64,000 nt of DNA from Anaerolineales bacterium (GTDB lineage Bacteria; Chloroflexota; Anaerolineae; 4572-78; J111), in NCBI GenBank assembly GCA_020634935.1, contig JACKAT010000001.1, positions 272,460 to 336,459 on the forward strand, read 5' to 3'. The notes beneath the pieces are model-generated. The model was given only the letters and a program-made list of their open reading frames with translations. It was not told the origin of the DNA and ran no database searches. Position numbers and translations under genes: made by a program. Every line of letters starts with the position of its first letter. The stretch's first letter is position 1. Positions 26,150 through 33,745 of the stretch are shown here, piece by piece.

Positions 26150-27169
26150 ATGATAGGCGGTTTACAAAGTCGGTATTGGGGTATATTAGGGCTTGTTGGC
26201 CTTTTATGCTTACTCATTTTATCGTTCATAGGTGTATTTTTCTTCATCAATGCTTCTTGGCCTTATCAACGTCCATCCTACATAGTAGCTGAAATGAGTG
26301 AGAGGCTAGAAGAATTATGGGTATCATCGGACTTTTTTACTTCGACAAATAGTTTTCCGTCTTGCCCCCTGATTGAGGCGAGCGAAGGTACGTTATTTTT
26401 GAGCGGCGGGTTCTCCTGGCCTCCAAGTAATGTTATATATGCCTTTGATGGAAATACTGGGCAAATACTTTGGAAGCAAAATAATATCGATAGCCATGCG
26501 TTTTCATGTTTTTTTGCTACGCCAGAGGCTTTGTTTGTAGGGTCTAATGGCTCTGGTCGTATTACTGCTTACAACCCAATTAAGGGGAGCGTTCTTTGGA
26601 CAAAAAAGTTGCCGGGGGCACGTTCCGCTGGCTCTTTTTATGTAGTAGATAACATCATGGATGTTACGCCAACGCCGAGAGGGCGTGTTCGCTATTTTGT
26701 TAACGCTGAAAACGGAGAGATTCTTCGGGATTTTACAAGCCCATTTACGCTAAAGACAATGCAGGAAGCTGCTGTACAACTCGGTATTACCCAAACTCAC
26801 AAAATACATGTTACCCCTTGGCCTATAACTCAAAATGGTGTTTCCATAAACCAGGATGGATATGGAATACACGCGCATAACCCTAAAACAGATGAGTTAT
26901 TATGGGAGTGGTCAGATATAAACAGTAATATCTTAGTTACAAGGGAAAATGTTTATTTTCTGACCTCCGCAAATGAATTGGTAAGATTAAGTCTTCAAAC
27001 GGGAAGTATCATTGATTTTGTAAAATTCGAGCCTACTGCAAATAGTGCATTTGAATCATCCGATTTAGATGCAGATACAAATAAAGTTGCATTTGACGAA
27101 AGTACAAATCAGCTCTATATAACTTTCGGCGATAGTGCCCAGATATTTGCGTTCAGAATAACACACTAA
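26150..27169 (+). CDS. Membrane-anchored PQQ-like beta-propeller protein
   Basis: 339 residues. One N-terminal membrane helix (about 10-34, LGLVGLLCLLILSFIGVFFF), then repeated blades of the YAFDGNTGQILWKQ and YNPIKGSVLWTKK type (PQQ-enzyme/BamB-like propeller). It is as AT-rich as the Rhs tip 45 bp upstream and is closed by its own terminator, so tip and this gene look like one transferred unit. By position it could be an immunity or accessory protein for the tip; that is inference only. Confidence 0.7.
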   Translation: MIGGLQSRYWGILGLVGLLCLLILSFIGVFFFINASWPYQRPSYIVAEMSERLEELWVSSDFFTSTNSFPSCPLIEASEGTLFLSGGFSWPPSNVIYAFDGNTGQILWKQNNIDSHAFSCFFATPEALFVGSNGSGRITAYNPIKGSVLWTKKLPGARSAGSFYVVDNIMDVTPTPRGRVRYFVNAENGEILRDFTSPFTLKTMQEAAVQLGITQTHKIHVTPWPITQNGVSINQDGYGIHAHNPKTDELLWEWSDINSNILVTRENVYFLTSANELVRLSLQTGSIIDFVKFEPTANSAFESSDLDADTNKVAFDESTNQLYITFGDSAQIFAFRITH

Positions 27170-27194
27170 GTAATTTTCAACTTTAGGTTTTGTA

Positions 27195-27229
27195 GATGGG
27201 TTGCGACAACGCAACCCATCTTTTTCTTT
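27195..27229 (+). terminator. Intrinsic terminator
   Basis: GATGGGTTGCG and CGCAACCCATC form a perfect 11-bp stem around ACAA, followed by TTTTTCTTT. It ends the beta-propeller transcript. Confidence 0.93.
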
Positions 27230-27236
27230 ATTAAGC

Positions 27237-27640
27237 AGCCATTACCTACTACAAATCATCAACGGCAACCTCCTCAGCAGCGACACAATGACCAACACCT
27301 GGGACGCCGCCAACCGACTCATCAACTCCACAAACTCCCTAACTCCCATCTACAACGGCGTGAGTGATCGCGTCGGCCAAACAGTCGAGAGCACCACCAC
27401 CGACTTTGCCTTGGATATCGCCGCCGGTCTGCCGGAAGTCATCTACACCAGCCAGAGCGAGGTCTACCCTTCGACTGCGCCCTTCGTCAAGCTCAGGAAG
27501 TTCTCAGGACAAGCCTGCATTTACCGGGCGTCATTGTGACCGAGAAAGCCAGCGAAGTACGCTACCTGCTCAGCGACGGCCCTTCGATAAACTCAGGACA
27601 GGCCTCGGCTCGATCCGCCAGGCGACGGCATTCCTCTTTT
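27237..27640 (+). pseudogene. Rhs core fragment, copy 3
   Basis: Reads LLQIINGNLLSSDTMTNTWD, YNGVSDRVGQTV and AAGLPEVIYTSQSEVY, then is broken by a CCTTCGACTGCGC...AGGAC insert at 27470-27525 and by the same 23-nt insert as copy 2 after LSDG. It ends at about 27630 without boundary or tip. With copies 1 and 2 it brackets the Rpn gene and the AT-rich cassette. Confidence 0.8.
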
Positions 27641-27810
27641 TCAACGATTCTTATCAGATTTGTAGTGGTCAAAATGATGTTCCCCCGATCAAACAACAAC
27701 AACGGATTGTGGACATAAACGGATAAGACCAGCAAAATCCGCTCCTTTCGTCAATCCGTTGTTGTCCATTTTTGGCCATAGGTCGTTGACTACTACAGAT
27801 TCGCTAATTC

Positions 27811-28390
27811 TATCCAATTTTTCCAACGATTTTTATAATGCAAGCCAATTCTATCCAATTTTTTCCGCTATTTCGATCGAAAATCACCGGCGGCTAAAAT
27901 TTTTTCCGTGATCGCGATCGAAAATCGCCGATCAATCCAATTTTTCCAACGATTCTTATAATGCAAGCCAATTTTATCCAATTTTTTCCAATAAATCGAT
28001 CGAAAATCGCCGATCAATCCAATTTTTCCAACGATTTTTATAATGCAGGCCAATTCTATCCAATTTTTTCCAATAAATCGATCGAAAATCGCCGTTGGCT
28101 AAAATTTTTTCCGTGATCACGATAGTGAAAGGGGGATCGGCTGAAAAATTTTGGCGAATTTCGATCGAAAACGGCGGATTTTTTTTATGAGATCACGGAA
28201 TCTAATAGTCGCAAGGGGATCGCCTGAAATTTTTTCCGTGATCGCGATAGTGAAAGGGGGATCGGCTGAAAAATTTTGGCGAATTTCGATCGAAAACACC
28301 GAATTTTTTTTTATAGACTCGCCGCCAGCGATCCCAAACGCCGGATATTTTTTATGATCTCGCCGCCAGCGATCTCAAACGCCGGATTTT
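27811..28390. repeat. AT-rich region of diverged direct repeats rich in GATC
   Basis: TTCCAACGAT recurs at 27821, 27944 and 28026, each followed by TTATAATGCA(A/G)GCCAA. A second unit beginning CCGTGATC(A/G)CGATAGTG occurs at 28111 and 28236, with ATTTCGATCGAAAAC in both. CGATCGAAAA is found more than seven times. No credible gene lies between 27640 and 28712; short minus-strand frames here are repetitive. Confidence 0.85.
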
Positions 28391-28458
28391 TTGAAGGAAC
28401 TCGGGTGAAGCGATCATGATCGGGCGGTTTGGCCAGCCTCTATTGTTGATTTCCGAAC

Positions 28459-28487
28459 TTGAATATTATGAAAAGTTTTGGTAGAAT
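28459..28487 (+). promoter_or_regulatory. Sigma-70-like promoter upstream of xerC/D
   Basis: TTGAAT (28459) and TAGAAT (28482) are separated by exactly 17 bp. The start codon of the recombinase is about 225 bp further on. Confidence 0.5.
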
Positions 28488-28712
28488 GGAGTCACCTAAT
28501 TCCCCTTATTATTTTGAAGTGTTTTGGCTCAAGCTTTTTAACACACAGCAAAGCTGCCACCATTAGCGCGACTGAACTTCATCGAACCTTTCGCCTGATC
28601 TGATATTTTCGTTGCTTAAAGTCAGGTTTCGCCGGACTCTAAGCTATTGAACCATTTGTAGATAACCTATCTACAATCTCTGCGACGCTAAACTGCTGTT
28701 AAGGAACAGACA

Positions 28713-29600
28713 ATGAATGATCAAATAGACTATTTCCTAAAATTCCTGGAAGAAGAAAAGAAATACGCCGACAATACTATTGCGGCCTACCAGAATGATC
28801 TAAGCCAATTTATGCAATTCGTTACAGAGCAAAACGAAAATATCCAGCCGGAAACCTGGACCGAGGTCGGCAAAAACGCGATCTCGGCCTACATTGCGCA
28901 CCTTAAAAACAGCGGCTACAGTTCCTCCACCGTCGCTCGCAAAGTGGCGGCCATCAAATCGTTTTTTCATTTCCTGGTTGCTGAGCATGTTATTAAAGAG
29001 GATCCCACTTACACGCTTGACTCGCCTAAAGTCAAAAAACGCTTGCCTAAGGCTATCTCGCCCGGCGAAATCGATAAGATTTTGAAGGCGCCTATTCAAG
29101 AAAATGGCCCCAAAGCCCAGCGCGATCTGGCCCTGCTGGAAATGTTATATGCCTCAGGTATGCGCGTGACCGAGTTGGTTTCTCTCGATACGAGCGATCT
29201 CGATTTTTTCACCGATAGTACCGGCAAAGTGAGGGTAAGAGGCAAGCGAGCCAACAAGGAAAGAGAAATCCCCCTAACCGGCCATACCATCACCGTCTTA
29301 AAAAATTACATTCATGGCGGTCGCGAGCAGTTGGCTCACGACCCCAACGAAAACGCTCTATTTCTCAATAATCGCGGGCAGCGATTAACCCGTCAGGGCT
29401 TATGGCTTATCATCAAGCACTATGTGGAAGCGGTCGGGATCTCTTCAGAGGTAACGCCCCATACTTTGCGCCATTCCTTTGCCGCTCATAAATTGAGTCA
29501 AGGTAAATCACTGCAAGATATTCAAAAGCTGCTGGGTCACGCCAATATCTCTACAACCCAGGTTTATGCCCATATCACCCAGGAAAATGAGAAGAAGTAG
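28713..29600 (+). CDS. xerD: Tyrosine site-specific recombinase XerC/XerD
   Basis: 295 residues, the standard Xer length. The N-terminal SAM-like domain (about 1-90) binds the core site; the catalytic domain has Arg in SGMRVTEL, Lys in RGKRANKERE, HTLRHSFAAH and LGHANISTTQVYAHI, giving the full R-K-H-R-H-Y set. Xer proteins resolve chromosome dimers at dif. Adjacency to purine nucleoside phosphorylase matches the xerD-drm-pupG order known from Bacillus subtilis, which supports a housekeeping gene and not an element integrase. Start ATG 28713 with AAGGAAC upstream. Confidence 0.9.
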   Translation: MNDQIDYFLKFLEEEKKYADNTIAAYQNDLSQFMQFVTEQNENIQPETWTEVGKNAISAYIAHLKNSGYSSSTVARKVAAIKSFFHFLVAEHVIKEDPTYTLDSPKVKKRLPKAISPGEIDKILKAPIQENGPKAQRDLALLEMLYASGMRVTELVSLDTSDLDFFTDSTGKVRVRGKRANKEREIPLTGHTITVLKNYIHGGREQLAHDPNENALFLNNRGQRLTRQGLWLIIKHYVEAVGISSEVTPHTLRHSFAAHKLSQGKSLQDIQKLLGHANISTTQVYAHITQENEKK

Positions 29601-29701
29601 TTCATTTCTGCAATAATGCTTATCAGAAACTTTAAGATTATTTGACCATATCTGGTTTCTTGATGCAGAGTCGTTATACCCTCTGCATTTTTTTATTTCT
29701 C

Positions 29702-29833
29702 GTAACGGCTCAGGCATGTCATTTCGAGGCGTTTTTTGCCGAGAAATCCCCCCGATGGTCGGTTGCAAACAGCCACTGGGGGGGATTTCTCGCTCCTTCG
29801 TCGCTCGAAATGACATGCTGGCTGAGTAGTTAC
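29702..29833. repeat. Palindromic MITE-like element (TGTCATTTCGAG family), copy 1
   Basis: Outer ends GTAACGGCTCAG and CTGAGTAGTTAC; inner arms CATGTCATTTCGAG and CTCGAAATGACATG, with GAGAAATCCCCC paired to GGGGGATTTCTC. Other copies are at 51098 and 53891. It has no coding capacity and falls between xerD and the phosphorylase gene. Confidence 0.9.
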
Positions 29834-29863
29834 TATTTCTCTAAATTAGGAGATTGGATATTT

Positions 29864-30721
29864 ATGACTACCCCTCAAAAAGATGTCTTTACCTATGCCG
29901 ATTATCAAGCCGCAGCCGATTTCATTCGCGGCAAAACTGAACACCAACCCGAAATTGGCTTAATTTTAGGGTCCGGCCTCAGCCCTCTGGCTGATGAGCT
30001 AGAAGCGGCCGATGCTATTCCTTACCAGGAAATTCCCAACTTTCCCCATTCAGGTGTGGTTGGCCATGCCGGACGGTTGGTGATTGGCCGGCTGGCCGGT
30101 CACACGCTTATTACTATGCAAGGCCGGTCTCATTTTTATGAAGGCTATTCTCAGCAGCAGATCACCTTTCCGGTGCGGGTGATGCAGTTGCTAGGCGTAA
30201 AAACGTTGATCGTAACCAATGCCGCCGGCGGCATCAATACCGGTTTTCGAGCCGGTGATCTCATGCTTATTGTCGATCATTTGAATTTTGTGGGGATCAG
30301 CGGTAGCAACCCGCTGCGAGGCCCTAACCTGGCCGAATTTGGCGATCGATTTCCAAGTATGGCCCAGCCTTACAGCCTCACTTTAGGGGGCCTTGCCCGT
30401 CAGGCCGCGCATGAAGTGGGGCTAACCTTGCAGGAAGGGGTTTATGCTTATGTGGCCGGTCCCTCTTTTGAAACGCCGGCTGAAATTCGCTTCTTAAGCG
30501 CGATTGGGGCTGATGCGGTGGGGATGTCTACCGTGCCGGAGGTCATTGTTGCCAACCACTGCGGTCTGGAGGTGATGGGATTAAGCACTATTACCAACGT
30601 TACTATTCGTGAACTCCAATCCGGTTTGGAGACCTCTCACGAAGAAGTGCTTGAAACCGGTAAGAAAATTGTACCTCAATTAATTCAGTTGCTCAAAGAA
30701 ATTCTCAAAAAAATTGAATAA
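29864..30721 (+). CDS. punA: Purine nucleoside phosphorylase (inosine/guanosine type)
   Basis: 285 residues. Phosphate-site GSG (36-38), RSHFYEGYSQQQITFPVR, NAAGGIN, AGPSFETPAEIR, GMSTVPE and TNVT are the hallmark segments of trimeric PNP. It phosphorolyses inosine and guanosine for purine salvage in the cytoplasm. ATG 29864 is chosen because AGGAG lies 10 bp upstream; the longer frame back to 29642 passes through the palindromic repeat and is not plausible. Confidence 0.93.
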   Translation: MTTPQKDVFTYADYQAAADFIRGKTEHQPEIGLILGSGLSPLADELEAADAIPYQEIPNFPHSGVVGHAGRLVIGRLAGHTLITMQGRSHFYEGYSQQQITFPVRVMQLLGVKTLIVTNAAGGINTGFRAGDLMLIVDHLNFVGISGSNPLRGPNLAEFGDRFPSMAQPYSLTLGGLARQAAHEVGLTLQEGVYAYVAGPSFETPAEIRFLSAIGADAVGMSTVPEVIVANHCGLEVMGLSTITNVTIRELQSGLETSHEEVLETGKKIVPQLIQLLKEILKKIE

Positions 30722-30941
30722 AAATTGCGCTGTTAAGTTCAAAACAGTGGGGCGCGTCCCAAATTTTGGGTAAACGAGACAGATTTTAAGCCGATGCGTC
30801 CCACTCGGCTTGTCCCTGGAACAGAGCGATCTGGCCTACAGCATAGGTAGTTGGCCTTGAAGTGATTTGCCACCATTTATCCCTATTTGTATACTTCAGT
30901 TTTGATGCAAACCCTACTGAATCGAGATTTTACAACCGCCT

Positions 30942-31700
30942 ATGCTTGAATTTCTCAGGCCTATTGTCGATTTTGCCTTCTGGCTTTATATTGGTCTAGG
31001 GTTACTAGGCCTGTTTTTTCTTAGGGTCATGTGGCTGGCCCGCAAAGATCGAACCCGCTCGATCTTTACTTTGGAGCGTGAAACGGCCAGCGTTCGGTTA
31101 ACCCGCGCCTTTGCCGGATTTATGATCGTTCTAGCCGGCATGTTGGGCGTATATTACCTGGGGTTGGTCACGCCTACCATTGTGCCGCCGCCGCCAGATA
31201 CGCCCACCCCTACGCCCATTTTAGCCTTACCGCCAACTCCAACTCCACCGCCACTCTTGCTCACCCCCACTCAAACGCCCACAGTGCTGCCCACGCCGAC
31301 GCCGGTAGATGCGCTGATCGATATCAACGGCGCTACGCCTACGCCGCTGCCGGCGGCGACCGCGGCCAACCCGGTTACCTCTAGCGGGCAGCCGCCTAGC
31401 TGTCCTAACTCGGCGGCCCGGATTTCCCAACCGGGCAATAATGCTCAGGTGGCCGGGGTGGTTCAAATTATGGGCGCGGCGGCCATTGACAATTTTCAAT
31501 ATTACAAGTTTGAATTCCGCGATCCAGGTTCGGGCGAATGGGTGTTTATCTCTCGATTTGAGAACATGGTGCCATCAGGGGTGCTCGGCGCGTGGAACAG
31601 CGATACCGTGCCGCCCGGCGATTATGATTTCCGGCTGGTGGTCGTTGACAACACCGGCAACTTCCCCGAGCCCTGCGTCGTCCGGTTGCAGGTCCAGTGA
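30942..31700 (+). CDS. Membrane protein with Thr/Pro stalk and Ig-like domain
   Basis: 252 residues. Two membrane helices (about 10-30 and 54-78) flank a basic cytoplasmic loop. A stalk of TPTPT/PPP repeats (about 82-145) follows, then a Cys-containing beta domain (SCPNSAARISQPGNNAQVAG to PCVVRLQV) resembling an Ig/FN3 fold, presumably outside. The function is unknown. The gap 30722-30941 shows no gene or clear signal. Confidence 0.65.
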   Translation: MLEFLRPIVDFAFWLYIGLGLLGLFFLRVMWLARKDRTRSIFTLERETASVRLTRAFAGFMIVLAGMLGVYYLGLVTPTIVPPPPDTPTPTPILALPPTPTPPPLLLTPTQTPTVLPTPTPVDALIDINGATPTPLPAATAANPVTSSGQPPSCPNSAARISQPGNNAQVAGVVQIMGAAAIDNFQYYKFEFRDPGSGEWVFISRFENMVPSGVLGAWNSDTVPPGDYDFRLVVVDNTGNFPEPCVVRLQVQ

Positions 31701-31729
31701 ACATAAGTTCTGATTTAGCCTTGGCTAAC

Positions 31730-31758
31730 GTGACAATTTTTCGAAAAAATGCTAGAAT
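31730..31758 (+). promoter_or_regulatory. Sigma-70-like promoter before the DprA-like gene
   Basis: GTGACA (31730) and TAGAAT (31753) are 17 bp apart and lie about 75 bp upstream of the gene. Confidence 0.5.
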
Positions 31759-31829
31759 CTAGTTGAAGATTCCTCAAGCAGTGGCTATAAATTAAATATC
31801 ATCGGCTTAGACCTACTTCTATTTTGGTT

Positions 31830-32945
31830 ATGGCTAATTATCCTGAAATCGCTTACTGGCTGGCTTTGATCAATGCCGGCCCATTAAAACTCAATTTCAC
31901 CAAACCCATTATTCAGCAGTGGTGTCTTACCCAAAAACGACCGCTGGCTGAATTATTTGACTTGTCCCCTTTAGAATTAACCACCACCTTTGATCTGTCC
32001 GATGCTCAAGCCGGCCAAGTTAAGGCGGCGGTCGACAATTTAGAGCCTCAAGTCGCGCTCTTGAACCAATGGCGTGTTGACCAGATCGAGCCGATTATTC
32101 TAACCGACCCCCGTTATCCGAAACGACTGCTGCGCACCTTGCCGCCGGCGCACCAGCCCCTGATTTTTTGGGTTCAGGGTGCGGCCCACTTACTCAACCA
32201 ACCCGGAGTCACCATGCTCGGCCAGAAAGATCCGGACCCGATCACCCTCAAGTTCATCGACGAGGTTATTGCCGCCTTGGAGACCGCCGAGATTGGGTTG
32301 ATTAGTGGCTACGGCCGTGGGTTGGATCGCGTTACGTTTGAAATGATGCTGGCCAGCCAGGACGGGTATGCCGTCACTATTTTGCCGATTGGCTTAAAAA
32401 CGATGGCTAAAACCACCTCAAAACTGGAGGCAGCGGTCCAAACCGGGCGGGTACTGCTGGTTAGCCCGTTTAGCCCGGAAACGCCTTATCAAGAGCGCTT
32501 GGCTGAAGCGCGTAACTTGTTAATTGACCATTTGACTCTGGCGCTGCTGATCCCTGAAAGTGACGAAACCTCCCAAAACCGGGCTATGGCCGCTCTCAAC
32601 CGGGGCCTGCCGGTATTTGTCAAAGCCGACACCGCCGGCAATCGCGATCTGCTCAATCACGGTGCGCTGCTGCTGACCGATCCGGGCGAAGTGATCGATT
32701 GGGTCCAACAGGCGGTCCTTGACATGGCCTTGCAGGATGATGACGAGGAGGAGGAAGATGTAAGCGCCGCCCCGCTAACCGCAACGGCTCCTACCGAGCA
32801 TCCGATTGCCGATGATGATTACGCCCTCCGAGGCGATGACATCCCGCCGCTCGATAGTGACGAAGCCTTGGCTATTCTGTCAATGGGGGGTGAAATTCCC
32901 GAGATCTTGCGCAAACGGCTGCAAAAATCGCAGGACAATGAATGA
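31830..32945 (+). CDS. Divergent DprA/Smf-like Rossmann protein
   Basis: 371 residues. DPRYPKRLLRTLPPAHQPLIF and WVQGAAHLL, then ISGYGRGLDRVTFEMML and TILPIGLK follow the order of DprA (YPxxL, SGxARGID, TIxVLGxG). However, the RNRIIAGLS segment is changed to ARNLLIDHL, and the GxA-RGID loop is altered. DprA loads RecA onto incoming single-stranded DNA; whether this one still does is doubtful. The C-terminus is strongly acidic (DDDEEEEDV). ATG 31830 is preferred over TTG 31824. Confidence 0.7.
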   Translation: MANYPEIAYWLALINAGPLKLNFTKPIIQQWCLTQKRPLAELFDLSPLELTTTFDLSDAQAGQVKAAVDNLEPQVALLNQWRVDQIEPIILTDPRYPKRLLRTLPPAHQPLIFWVQGAAHLLNQPGVTMLGQKDPDPITLKFIDEVIAALETAEIGLISGYGRGLDRVTFEMMLASQDGYAVTILPIGLKTMAKTTSKLEAAVQTGRVLLVSPFSPETPYQERLAEARNLLIDHLTLALLIPESDETSQNRAMAALNRGLPVFVKADTAGNRDLLNHGALLLTDPGEVIDWVQQAVLDMALQDDDEEEEDVSAAPLTATAPTEHPIADDDYALRGDDIPPLDSDEALAILSMGGEIPEILRKRLQKSQDNE

Positions 32946-33033
32946 GTTTTACATAAGCTTATTGACAGATGGCGGGTATTATTGTATCCTCTAATTTAGA
33001 CCTGTGGTTATTAGCCTCATTTCGACCAAGTGA

Positions 33034-33118
33034 CTCCTCTGAAAATAAGAGATGTAGGACAAACTTAAGTTTGTCCTACGGAATTTTCATTGTCGTTGCT
33101 GTACCGAGGTTCTGTCGC
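33034..33118. repeat. Dispersed ~85-bp element, copy 2 (inverse orientation)
   Basis: Reverse complement matches 6730-6815 nearly base for base, including the central perfect 26-bp palindrome (33054-33079) and the CGGTACAGCAACGACAAT stretch. It lies upstream of the FtsB-like gene and interrupts an apparent upstream open frame. Confidence 0.85.
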
Positions 33119-33196
33119 GCTCCCTTGAGGTTTCGGCGGTTTGATCACTCAGCTGAACTTAAGGAATGTCTATTAACTACGAATTACGCTTTTACC

Positions 33197-33619
33197 GTGA
33201 AAAATAAACGCCAGTTTACTAAAGCGCCGTTAGCTCAATTTGTTGCCATCATTGCCCTATCGATCTCAATTTTTCTGATCGTTGATTTGGGTCGTCGGGC
33301 GGCGGCTAATTACCGCACGCAGCGAGAAGCCAAACAGTTGAGCCAGGAAGTAGAGGCGGCCCGGCAGTATCAAACCAAGCTGCTGGCCCAACGTACTTAT
33401 GCCGCTAGCGATCTGTATGTTGAAGAAGTCGCTCGCCAGGAGTTGAAATGGGCCAAAACGGGCGAAACGGTGGTCGTTGTTCTGCCGACCTTTGAAGAAG
33501 CCAGCCTGGCCTCTAGCAAGGCTGATGTCAAAAAAGCGCCATTTGTGGCCAAAACCCCGGAACAAGCCTGGTGGCAGCTTTTTTTTGGCGATGCCCCGCC
33601 TGCCGCTGGTAGTCCTTGA
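33197..33619 (+). CDS. FtsB/DivIC-like septum formation initiator protein
   Basis: 140 residues from a GTG start. A basic N-terminus, one membrane helix (about 13-30), a coiled coil (RTQREAKQLSQEVEAARQYQ) and the YVEEVARQELKWAKTGETVV segment are the DivIC/FtsB signature. Such proteins join FtsL and FtsQ in the divisome. The longer frame back to 32969 passes through the dispersed repeat, so GTG 33197 is chosen. The C-terminal 30 residues are extra and low-complexity. Confidence 0.82.
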   Translation: MKNKRQFTKAPLAQFVAIIALSISIFLIVDLGRRAAANYRTQREAKQLSQEVEAARQYQTKLLAQRTYAASDLYVEEVARQELKWAKTGETVVVVLPTFEEASLASSKADVKKAPFVAKTPEQAWWQLFFGDAPPAAGSP

Positions 33620-33620
33620 T

Positions 33621-33648
33621 TTGACATGCGATAACTTTTGATTAAAAT
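33621..33648 (+). promoter_or_regulatory. Promoter of the tRNA gene
   Basis: TTGACA (33621) and TAAAAT (33643) with a 16-bp spacer; start of transcription would be a few bases before the tRNA. Confidence 0.65.
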
Positions 33649-33661
33649 TACCGCTTGATAT

Positions 33662-33735
33662 GCTGATGTAGCTCAGCCGGTTAGAGCGCGAAACTCATAA
33701 TTTCGAGGTCGGTGGTTCGAGCCCACCCATCAGCA
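33662..33735 (+). tRNA. tRNA with CAT anticodon (elongator Met or Ile-lysidine)
   Basis: Folds fully: acceptor GCTGATG/CATCAGC with discriminator A, D arm GCTC-AGCCGGTTA-GAGC, anticodon stem CGAAA/TTTCG with loop CTCATAA, T arm GGTGG-TTCGAGC-CCACC. G1-C72 pairing and the A-T-rich anticodon stem exclude initiator tRNA. CCA is not encoded. Whether it is Met or Ile2 depends on TilS modification and cannot be settled by eye. Confidence 0.95.
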
Positions 33736-33745
33736 CTTTTGCCCC

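Noticed and set aside
28713..29600. Tyrosine recombinase as integrase of an adjacent genomic island
   Set aside because: Size, sequence and pairing with purine phosphorylase fit the housekeeping Xer protein; no attachment repeats were found around the tRNA or the Rhs region.
29642..29863. N-terminal extension of the purine phosphorylase
   Set aside because: It runs through a palindromic MITE; ATG 29864 has a Shine-Dalgarno site and family-typical start.
33662..33735. Initiator tRNA-fMet
   Set aside because: It has a paired G1-C72 end and no run of three G-C pairs in the anticodon stem.
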